Source: an uncultured Pirellulaceae bacterium
Lineage (GTDB): Bacteria; Planctomycetota; Planctomycetia; Pirellulales; Pirellulaceae
DNA length: 64,000 nucleotides
Reading direction: 5' to 3'
NCBI GenBank assembly: GCA_938083195.1
Contig: CALKCK010000009.1
Coordinates: forward strand, 1-64,000
The notes under the pieces were generated by a model. The model had not been told where the DNA came from. It saw only the letters and a list, made by a program, of their open reading frames with translations, and ran no database searches. The first letter of the stretch is position 1. Every line of letters starts with the position of its first letter. Both the position numbers and the translations under genes were made by a program. Shown here in pieces: positions 52,720 through 60,396 of the stretch.

Positions 52720-54381
52720 GTGACTCAGAAGTACCAGGAAAATCAGGACGACGAAGCCGAGATGAGACTCGCAGTGCTCGTCACTGAATTAGCGGATCAA
52801 GCTAATCAGGGAAAGCAGGTAAGCCTAGAAGAAGCTTGCCTGAAGAATCCGGAATTTGAGACAGATCTTCGAGAACTTTGGGGCACGATCATCGTCGCCG
52901 AAGCTGCGGCGAAAGAACAGAGCCAGTTCTCTTCAGCCACGCGTGAATTACAAATCCCTCAACTTGAACTTCCTTGCGATTTTGGCGATTATCGCCTCGA
53001 GGAGGAAATTGGCAGAGGTGGTATGGGAATCGTTTATCGCGCTTCCCGATTCAGTAACGGTGAACTGGTCGCGATCAAGATGATCCTCAAAGGCGACTTT
53101 GCCAATGATACGGATCGCCAGCGATTCTCAGCCGAGGCGGATGCTGCGTCGCGACTTAATCACCCCAACATCATTCCAATCTACGAAATTGGAGAACACC
53201 AGGGACGCAGTTTCTTTTGCATGAAGCTGATCACCGGTCAGTCCCTGTCAGAGCGATTATCTCGTGGTCCCCTCCCACCTCAGCGGGCGGCAAAGATCAT
53301 GAACGAAATTAGTGATGCGATTAGCTTCGCCCACCAAAACGGAATATTACACCGGGACCTCAAACCCTCCAACATCATGCTCGACGATGACTGGACGGCT
53401 TACGTTGCAGACTTTGGATTAGCCAAAGAAGCTGACGGACGTACCAGCTTGACCCGAACCGGAGCCATCTTGGGGACTCCATCGTACATGTCCCCTGAAC
53501 AAGCAACCGGAGCCCGCGGGGAAGTTGGGATCACCAGTGACGTCTACAGTCTAGGAGCCGTGCTTTACCATTTACTAACCGGACACCCACCCTTCATGGG
53601 CTCAACACCGGTCGAAACAGTATTAATGGTTCTCGAACAAGATCCGGTCGCGCCGCGTGTGCTCAACCGACGTGTCGATCGTCGACTCGAGAACATTGCG
53701 ATGCAATGTTTGCAAAAACCGCAAGATCTTCGATACGGCAGCGCAACGGACTTGCGGAACGATTTACGGGCATTTCTAAATAACGAATCCGTCGCCGCGA
53801 GCGAAGGAAAGTTTGGCCAAATCATCGGCAACGTCTTTCGGGAAACGCATCACGCCGTCATTCTTGAAAATTGGGGCCTTATCTGGATATGGCATAGCAT
53901 GGTCTTGTTTGTTGCCTGCATGGCAACTTATGCCCTCCAACTCTACGGAGTCGATTCCCCTTGGGCCTACGGAGTAATGTGGACTTTTGGCCTGGGAGCT
54001 TGGGCGGTCGTATTTTGGTTCGTTCGACGCCGAATGGGACCTGTCACTTTCGTCGAACGTCAAATCGCCCATGTTTGGGCTGGAGCGATGTGCTGCGTCG
54101 CCTTCATTTTCCCTCTCGAGGTCCACTTCGACCTCGAACGCCTGAGCATGGCCCCCCTGTTAGCGGTGTTTGCAGGAATGGTCTTTTTAATCAAAGCCGG
54201 CATTTTGTCTGGATCTTTCTATATCCAAGCGATCACACTATTCATGACTGCCATCACGATGGTGGTCTTTAGCTCAATCGCCATGCCTTTGTTTGCCTTT
54301 GTTTCCGCAGGCTGTTTCTTTTTCTCGGGCTTAAAATATTACCGTCGACGAAAAAAGCAGCTCGACAGCCGAATGAGCTAA
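52720..54381 (+). CDS. Ser/Thr protein kinase with C-terminal membrane domain, ECF partner
   Basis: This 553-aa kinase has a helical N-terminal extension (1-85), the Hanks domain at about 90-355 (GRGGMGIVY, K120, HRDLKPSN 211-218, DFG 231-233, SPEQATG) and five to six transmembrane helices at about 385-545. The GTG start is preceded by a weak site. It is 21 nt downstream of the ECF sigma gene, so it likely phosphorylates the sigma factor or an associated protein (inference). Confidence 0.93.
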   Translation: MTQKYQENQDDEAEMRLAVLVTELADQANQGKQVSLEEACLKNPEFETDLRELWGTIIVAEAAAKEQSQFSSATRELQIPQLELPCDFGDYRLEEEIGRGGMGIVYRASRFSNGELVAIKMILKGDFANDTDRQRFSAEADAASRLNHPNIIPIYEIGEHQGRSFFCMKLITGQSLSERLSRGPLPPQRAAKIMNEISDAISFAHQNGILHRDLKPSNIMLDDDWTAYVADFGLAKEADGRTSLTRTGAILGTPSYMSPEQATGARGEVGITSDVYSLGAVLYHLLTGHPPFMGSTPVETVLMVLEQDPVAPRVLNRRVDRRLENIAMQCLQKPQDLRYGSATDLRNDLRAFLNNESVAASEGKFGQIIGNVFRETHHAVILENWGLIWIWHSMVLFVACMATYALQLYGVDSPWAYGVMWTFGLGAWAVVFWFVRRRMGPVTFVERQIAHVWAGAMCCVAFIFPLEVHFDLERLSMAPLLAVFAGMVFLIKAGILSGSFYIQAITLFMTAITMVVFSSIAMPLFAFVSAGCFFFSGLKYYRRRKKQLDSRMS

Positions 54382-54909
54382 GAAACAATTAACAGCGAAC
54401 TGACTCCTCTCGCTGCGGACCGATCTCGGATGAAAACCAAGTTCGTCCCCTCTGGTTGAACGAGGTGGAAAATTAACGAACGGATTCTTTTCTTTTCATG
54501 CTGTTTTTTTTCAACACGCATCTGCTCCCATTTCATTACGTCTGCATCGTTTGTAACGGATACTCAGCGCGAGTCGCGGCAATCCCGGTTTAATCCGACC
54601 CTAACCCGCAGCCTCAACGAAATAATTCGTTTTTATTTAACCCTTAAAGTTTGACTAAATCTAGTCGTGACTTAGGTTTCTAGTGAGTTGAGAGAACGAG
54701 CTTTTTGTTCTCCCAATTCACGCCAATTCGAGTAATCGAAACGGCGATCCTGCACGCTTTTGAAGAAAGCAACTTGATATCGTGGGACAGCTGACATCAG
54801 CAGGACAAGTGCTCATCCACTTGGTCAGCCCGGCCCTTTTTAATTTTTTTAGAACCATTTGGTTCAGACGCCCACAAGGGCACGTCAAATCCGTCGGAGG
54901 AAAGACAAG
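54382..54909. other. Intergenic leader upstream of flp pilin
   Basis: This 528-nt gap has no ORF that looks real. It contains GAGAAC/GTTCTC and GAACCA-TT-TGGTTC (54852-54865), both possible operators or weak structures. The pilin start has a perfect GGAGG. Confidence 0.45.
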
Positions 54910-55098
54910 ATGAAGAAGTTTATCAACAAAATCGAAAAGTTCATGAAGTCGGAAGATGGCCCAACAGCAGTTGAGTACGCCATCATGCTTGCTTTGATCG
55001 TTATTGTTTGCCTAACAGCGATTCAAGCTGTTGGTACAGCTGCAAACACAGCGTTCCAAAACATTGGTTCACAGATCAGCGGTTTGCCGTCGAACTAG
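54910..55098 (+). CDS. Flp-type pilin
   Basis: This 62-aa prepilin has a short basic leader and the Flp processing site: EDG then PTAVEYAIMLALIVIVCL. Cleavage after Gly leaves a Glu at +5 and Tyr at +6, typical of Flp. One hydrophobic helix forms the pilus core. The track start at 54859 adds 17 residues; the ATG at 54910 follows GGAGGAAAG. The prepilin peptidase is downstream. Confidence 0.93.
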   Translation: MKKFINKIEKFMKSEDGPTAVEYAIMLALIVIVCLTAIQAVGTAANTAFQNIGSQISGLPSN

Positions 55099-55136
55099 TT
55101 TGGGGTCTGCCATTAGGTAGACTTTGCTAAATCATT

Positions 55137-55169
55137 AGCCCCTCAGCTCTTCGAGCTCAGGGGCTTTTT
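55137..55169 (+). terminator. Intrinsic terminator after flp
   Basis: AGCCCCTCAGCTC (55137-55149) pairs with GAGCTCAGGGGCT (55153-55165) with one mismatch, followed by TTTT. Transcription may read through partly, as pilin is often made in excess (inference). Confidence 0.8.
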
Positions 55170-55251
55170 CCACGTTAAAACCGCATCAAGGATAAGGTAT
55201 CAGTTTAGAACGGATTTCATTCAAGACCTCTATTTGGATCGAGAAAATCAA

Positions 55252-55362
55252 ATGGAATGGTTCGTTACAATTGGAACGTTCGAGCAGGCCGTCGAGCTTG
55301 CATGCTACTTTTGCACTTTGACTGCAGTTTTCCTGAGCTATTTATTCACGCTCAGATTTTAA
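55252..55362 (+). CDS. Putative 36-aa single-span membrane protein
   Basis: ATG at 55252 opens a 36-codon ORF ending at TAA 55360-55362. It reads MEWFVTIGTFEQAVELACYF then a hydrophobic end TLTAVFLSYLFTL. It is not in the ORF track. The upstream GGATCGAG is only a fair binding site. It lies inside the Tad locus between flp and the peptidase, where small proteins would be plausible. No known family is recognised. Confidence 0.4.
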   Translation: MEWFVTIGTFEQAVELACYFCTLTAVFLSYLFTLRF

Positions 55363-55485
55363 ACGCAACGACCACGCGATCGCCCGACCTATCGGTTTTG
55401 GAAACCGAGACCGTCAACCCGAGAAAAAATGAGTTTTTCTCTCGCGAACCAACACAACACAACACAGAGTGCAGGAGTTTTTGTT

Positions 55486-56061
55486 ATGGAAGAGATTCTA
55501 GTTACCATGGCCGATAACTGGGTTTATTGGGCCGTCAGTATTTTTGCGATCATTGCCGCGTACATCGACGGCAAGGAGCTTCGAGTTCCCAACAAAATTA
55601 CCTTTCCGATGATTATCAGCGGATGGATTTACAGTGCCATGTTTTACAGCATGGACGGGCAGGGCTGGTATATCGGCCTGATGTGGAGCCTCGCTGGCAC
55701 CGCTGTCGGAATCGCGACGCTTCTTCCGGCCTACGCCGTCGGTGGAATGGGAGCTGGCGATGTGAAGATGATGGCTGCAATTGGAGCCTGGGTTCACTGC
55801 ACGATTACTTTTTACGCTTTTTGCGTTTCCGCAATTGTAGGTGCCATCCTCGCCGTAATCATGGTGATTGCCGCAGGGGAAGGAAGAAAGCATTTCAATC
55901 AGTTCTTTTTCATTCTCAATGAAATCACAACAATTCGAGATCCTGAAGCGCTTGCTGAAATTGCAACCGAACGAAAAAGTTCAATGCGTTTGCTGCCCTA
56001 CGGTATTCCCTTAGCAATCGGAACCGTATTGTATTTTGCCTGGATGGGATACCTCATCTAA
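55486..56061 (+). CDS. Prepilin peptidase, TadV/CpaA type
   Basis: This 191-aa membrane aspartic protease removes the leader of Flp prepilin. It has about six helices; the two catalytic aspartates are in AAYIDGKELRVPN and GGMGAGDVKMMA. The track start at 55429 adds 19 residues; the ATG at 55486 follows AGGAG. It is shorter than classical PilD because the N-methylation domain is lacking. The Tad set follows: cpaB, cpaC, cpaE. Confidence 0.92.
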   Translation: MEEILVTMADNWVYWAVSIFAIIAAYIDGKELRVPNKITFPMIISGWIYSAMFYSMDGQGWYIGLMWSLAGTAVGIATLLPAYAVGGMGAGDVKMMAAIGAWVHCTITFYAFCVSAIVGAILAVIMVIAAGEGRKHFNQFFFILNEITTIRDPEALAEIATERKSSMRLLPYGIPLAIGTVLYFAWMGYLI

Positions 56062-56337
56062 GACCTACGCATTGTTCCGATTCTGCCGGATTTGATTTCA
56101 ATTAGACCTGTCCTGCTTTTTTTGGACTGAAATCGAATGAGAACCGAATTAATCGGAAAAGGGCTGCTTGTACAGTGCAATGCAAGCGAGCAGTCCCTCG
56201 GATCGAATTTTTGATTCTGAAGAGATGAGTTTCAAGGACGGGTTGTCGATTGCATTGCCAGACCGAAGCGATTTTTACTAAAGCCAATCGAAGTGATTGG
56301 CAAACAACCCTAAAACGCTGTTGTTGAGGTTAATCCT

Positions 56338-57360
56338 ATGAAATCTAAGTCATTCATGCTAATGGTTCTATCGATGGGCTTTGGTCTCGTTGCCGCGATC
56401 GGCATCAGCCAAGTTCTAGGTCAGAAATCAGCCAACGCCGAACCAGAGAAAGCAATGGGCCCCGTTATCGTGGCTGCCGTTGACTTAGATCCCAACACGC
56501 GTTTAACAGAAGAAAACGTCAAAATTGAAAATTGGCCACTGAACATCATTCCCGATGACGCGGCAACAAGCCTTGAAGATGTCGAGGACATGGTCAACCG
56601 CAACCGCCTTGGAAAAGGAATGCCGATCAATTTGTCGGTGATCGTCAATGAAAAATCTGTTGCTTCGCTTTCAATTCCAAGCGATATGAAAGTCGTTGCA
56701 ATCAAAGTACCTTCGGATGATCTGTTTGGCGGCCTGCTTAGCCCAGGCGACAAAGTCGACGTAATCGGACTGTTTGCAAAACGAGACAAAAAGAATGCTA
56801 ACCGAATTAACCAGACCTCTAAGACATTCTTGCGAGGCCTTCAGGTTTTCAGCATCAACAACAGCATGAAATCAGTGGAAACTCGAGAAGACAGCCCAAC
56901 TGCTGGCACTAATTCAGCAGTTGTTGGCGTTTTGGCCACCGAAGAACAGGCAGAGGCGATTTACTATGTCTTAAAGACAGCTCAAATCAAACTTACTCTC
57001 CGTGGCGAAGAAGCAACCAACGACGACGACATCGAGAGTCTCGACCAGATCATGGGATGGGATCTCATCGATGAAGACGAAGAGGATACTCAGTCTAATG
57101 AAAACATTGTCACGGTCGCCGAGAGCGACGTGCTGAACGAGGAACAGATTCCCCCTTCAATGACTATTTGGAGCGGTAATTCACCGGAAAATTACACCTT
57201 CACTCCAGGACTGCTACCACAAAGCACCATTCCTGATATCAATATGGCCCCGATCGTACCTGTCAATTCCGATGACACAAATGACGACGATGAGGCTGAC
57301 TCTGACGGCTCTAACGAAATTGATCGCAATTTGGAAGAAGATCAATATCAGGGTGAATAG
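56338..57360 (+). CDS. cpaB: Pilus assembly protein CpaB/RcpC
   Basis: This 340-aa periplasmic protein has a signal anchor (about 7-28) followed by an SAF domain (VIVAAVDLDPNTRLTEENVKIENWP) and the CpaB core (KVVAIKVPSDDLFGGLLSPGDKVDVIG). It stabilises the Tad secretin. The C-terminus is a long acidic tail (NDDDEADSDGSNEIDRN). It is followed by a secretin gene 170 nt downstream. The 276-nt upstream spacer carries a GCCAATC/GATTGGC hairpin at 56283-56301. Confidence 0.92.
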   Translation: MKSKSFMLMVLSMGFGLVAAIGISQVLGQKSANAEPEKAMGPVIVAAVDLDPNTRLTEENVKIENWPLNIIPDDAATSLEDVEDMVNRNRLGKGMPINLSVIVNEKSVASLSIPSDMKVVAIKVPSDDLFGGLLSPGDKVDVIGLFAKRDKKNANRINQTSKTFLRGLQVFSINNSMKSVETREDSPTAGTNSAVVGVLATEEQAEAIYYVLKTAQIKLTLRGEEATNDDDIESLDQIMGWDLIDEDEEDTQSNENIVTVAESDVLNEEQIPPSMTIWSGNSPENYTFTPGLLPQSTIPDINMAPIVPVNSDDTNDDDEADSDGSNEIDRNLEEDQYQGE

Positions 57361-57530
57361 GTTCGAATTAGCTATATGTAACGTAGGACTTTGTCTGGTT
57401 TTAACACTAAAAAACCGCTGGGCAGTCGGATGGGAACATTCCACCGGCTGCAGACGTCAAGGATGACTCCGGTAAGACTCACTTCGTTTCGAATTACACA
57501 AGCCGATCCGCCCAACGCAAGGATTCATGG

Positions 57531-59081
57531 ATGAACAAGCGTCTTTCAACTCAATTTCGCATTGTTTTTGCCCTAATTGCAGCTGCTTTACTTGGAATAC
57601 CAGGCACGATGCAGGCACAGGTAGGCTTGAATTACCAAATCCGCCAAGATGTGAAGACGATTCAGATGGTGGAGGGTTCGAGCCAACGCCTTCAATTCGA
57701 ATACAACATTCCCGAGTTGATGGTTGAGAATCCAGAGGTGATTGGAGCCACGCCAGTGACACCCAACACCATCCTAGTGAGCGCACTCAAACCTGGGATG
57801 TCGACCCTCACGGTCAGTGACCCTGATAAGAATCTCGAAATGATTAACATCGAGGTCTCAATTGATGTACGAGAAGTGGAGGGCGCGATTGCGAAAATTT
57901 TCCCGGACTCTCAAGTCAGCGTTAACCCTCTGAAGTCAAGCATCATCTTGACAGGGAACGTCGCTCGGGCCGACCAGGTGGAAAACATTCTCAAAGTTGC
58001 AAGAGACTACTTCCCGACCAATGTCATCAATGAACTTCAAGTCAACGGCACGCAAAACATTGCGATCAAAGTAAAAGTTTACGAGGTCGCCCGCGGTAAA
58101 CTTCGTCAGCTTGGTGTTGACTGGGCTTACCTCGGTGAAGAATTTAATGTTGTCTCGAGCGTGGCTCAGTTGATTCAGGATGTCTCTACAGGAGGCAGTA
58201 CAGGAACTTCAGCAAACTTTGCTTTCGGTGTTCTCAACGATGGAAATCGATTCAACGCTTTCATCGAAGCTCTGGAGAGTAACAACCTCGCTAAGTTATT
58301 GGATCAACCCGTCTTGGTCGCCCAAAACGGCCGTCCTGCCGAATTCCTTTCAGGTGGTGAGATTGCCATTCAGGTCGCCAGCGGACTGGGAACCAACTCA
58401 ATCGAGTACCGCCCCTTTGGCACCAAACTAGACGTTGTTCCAATCATTCACGGACAAGGCCAGCTAACGCTTGAAATCAGAGCAGAAGTCTCGGAGGTCG
58501 CTGCAGACCTCGCCGGTGACTCTGGCGTTCCTGGGTTTCGCGTGCGGCGGGTTAACACCGGTGTAAAAATGAAAGCGGGTCACACTCTAGCTCTCGCAGG
58601 AGACTATCGCGAGAAAGACGAAACGGAAGTCCGAGGGATTCCCAAGCTGATGCACAACCCTTGGTTTGGGCCCGCTTTTCGCTCCGTTACCGATAAATCT
58701 AATGAAACCGAATTGGTCTTTTTATTAACTCCAAATTTCATCAGCGAAGTGGAATCAGACCAACTTCCAGAGTACGGTCCCGGAAGGCTCACAACGCGTC
58801 CGTCAGATCGTGAATTATATATCAACGGCTACACCGAAGTTCCAAGATGTGAGGACGACTGCCCAATTGATGACAGTTTCGGTAGTAATCGGGGACGAGG
58901 AAATTTCCCCTTCACAACCCCCGGAGCGGCTACTCAATCGCAACCGACAAACAACTCTCCGTTCCAATTCAAAACCAGTCCAAACCGAACAACCGGTTCC
59001 ATAGACGCAAGCCCTAAAACCCAGCCAGAACGTGAATCAAAGTCATTTTTCAAATGGCCCTTCAAAACGAAAATCCGCTAA
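57531..59081 (+). CDS. cpaC: Tad pilus secretin CpaC/RcpA
   Basis: This 516-aa outer-membrane channel has a signal peptide (about 1-33, ending MQAQ), a BON-like region (SSIILTGNVARADQVENIL), an N1-like section and the C-terminal secretin barrel. The barrel includes VGLNYQI.. repeats, GRPAEFLSGGEIAIQ and the secretin motif VRRVNTGVKMKAGHTLALAGDYREKDETEVRGIPKL. A Ser/Thr-Pro-rich tail follows (about 440-516). It works with CpaB and CpaE in one locus. Confidence 0.94.
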   Translation: MNKRLSTQFRIVFALIAAALLGIPGTMQAQVGLNYQIRQDVKTIQMVEGSSQRLQFEYNIPELMVENPEVIGATPVTPNTILVSALKPGMSTLTVSDPDKNLEMINIEVSIDVREVEGAIAKIFPDSQVSVNPLKSSIILTGNVARADQVENILKVARDYFPTNVINELQVNGTQNIAIKVKVYEVARGKLRQLGVDWAYLGEEFNVVSSVAQLIQDVSTGGSTGTSANFAFGVLNDGNRFNAFIEALESNNLAKLLDQPVLVAQNGRPAEFLSGGEIAIQVASGLGTNSIEYRPFGTKLDVVPIIHGQGQLTLEIRAEVSEVAADLAGDSGVPGFRVRRVNTGVKMKAGHTLALAGDYREKDETEVRGIPKLMHNPWFGPAFRSVTDKSNETELVFLLTPNFISEVESDQLPEYGPGRLTTRPSDRELYINGYTEVPRCEDDCPIDDSFGSNRGRGNFPFTTPGAATQSQPTNNSPFQFKTSPNRTTGSIDASPKTQPERESKSFFKWPFKTKIR

Positions 59082-59175
59082 GCTAAAAAGTTAGCAAATA
59101 TTTAACTCGCATCGCAACAACTCGCGACCGGCAAAACACAAACGAACCACGGCAATCTAAACACACGGATAACAG

Positions 59176-60369
59176 ATGAGCGGTACGCTACGCATCTCGA
59201 TTTGCGATCCAGACGAAACAACTCGAGAAAATTTGAAACGCTACCTCATTGGCATGGATCAAATCTGGCTTGAGGCAGATTGTTCTCGTTACGAGTTCTT
59301 CGCTGAAATTGTCTCCCAAACGACACCGGAAATCGCGATCATTGACATTGATTCCGACGAACAAAAAGCGATGCAGCTAGTTGAAGCAATTTCAAAAACA
59401 CACCCCTCCATTGGTATCATTGTCGTTAGCAACCGCACCGATGGACAGATGATCCTCCGTGCAATGCGATCCGGAGCGAGAGAATTCCTCAACTCCCCAA
59501 TTCAAATCGACGAACTCGTCGGTGCCCTTGACCGGGTTGCCGCCAACACAGATGGCAAACAGCGGAGTAACGCTGGGAATATTATCGCCGTCGCTGGAGC
59601 CTCGGGAGGTGTGGGCAACACATCAATCGCTGTCAACCTTGCAGTTGCGTTGGCCACCAATCCAGAACGAAGCGTCGTACTTATCGATCTCGATCTCGCA
59701 CTCGGTGACGCCGATGTATTTCTAGACATGATCCCAGACTATACGTTACTCGATGTTGCTCAAAACATCTCACGGCTCGATCTTGCACTTTTGAGAAAAT
59801 CACTGACGAAGCACGAATCTGGAGTGTATTTACTTCCGCGGCCCGTGCAAATCGAGGATATGTCTTCGATTTCTAACGAAGATTTGAAACGAGTGATCGG
59901 ATTGCTTAAGGCATCATTCACGCACCTAATCATTGATCTCTCAAAATCATACAGCCGACTCGACATCACAGCACTAGAAAGTGCAAACAGCATCGTACTT
60001 CTGACCCAGCTTGATCTGCCTTGCCTCCGAAATGTGGTGCGGCTCCTCTCGTCATTGGAAACCTACGACGACGTCAATGATAAAATTCGCATTGTCGTAA
60101 ATCGGGTGGGCCTCGATAAAATGCAGATCAGCTCGACGAAAGCAGAAGAGACGATTGATCGAGACATTTTCTGGAGAATCCCCAACAACTACCCGGTTAT
60201 TTCCGAATGCAGAAACAACGGTGTGCCGTTGCTGGAAAACGCCAAGAATGCTGCGATTACTCAATCAATTTGCGAGCTCGCCGAAAAGCTATCCGGCGAC
60301 CTTGAAGACGATGAAGGAAAACCAAACAAGAAAGACCGCATGTCTTGGCTGAAATTCCTCGGCAAATAG
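59176..60369 (+). CDS. cpaE: Pilus localisation ATPase CpaE/TadZ
   Basis: This 397-aa protein has a receiver-like N-terminal domain (about 3-125, with D57 in AIIDIDSD) and a MinD/ParA-like ATPase. The Walker A loop is degenerate: GASGGVGNTS, with the signature lysine replaced by Gly/Ser and the second by Asn, as in TadZ proteins. It helps place the Tad machinery at a pole. It is the last Tad gene in view; polA converges 27 nt downstream, so the motor genes are elsewhere. Confidence 0.9.
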   Translation: MSGTLRISICDPDETTRENLKRYLIGMDQIWLEADCSRYEFFAEIVSQTTPEIAIIDIDSDEQKAMQLVEAISKTHPSIGIIVVSNRTDGQMILRAMRSGAREFLNSPIQIDELVGALDRVAANTDGKQRSNAGNIIAVAGASGGVGNTSIAVNLAVALATNPERSVVLIDLDLALGDADVFLDMIPDYTLLDVAQNISRLDLALLRKSLTKHESGVYLLPRPVQIEDMSSISNEDLKRVIGLLKASFTHLIIDLSKSYSRLDITALESANSIVLLTQLDLPCLRNVVRLLSSLETYDDVNDKIRIVVNRVGLDKMQISSTKAEETIDRDIFWRIPNNYPVISECRNNGVPLLENAKNAAITQSICELAEKLSGDLEDDEGKPNKKDRMSWLKFLGK

Positions 60370-60396
60370 GCCAAATGGAATCCAAAAAACTTGCAC

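Larger units (their letters stand above)
55099..55485. other. Spacer between flp and prepilin peptidase genes
   Basis: This 387-nt gap contains a terminator (55137-55169) and a candidate 36-codon membrane ORF (55252-55362), both annotated separately. Confidence 0.5.
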
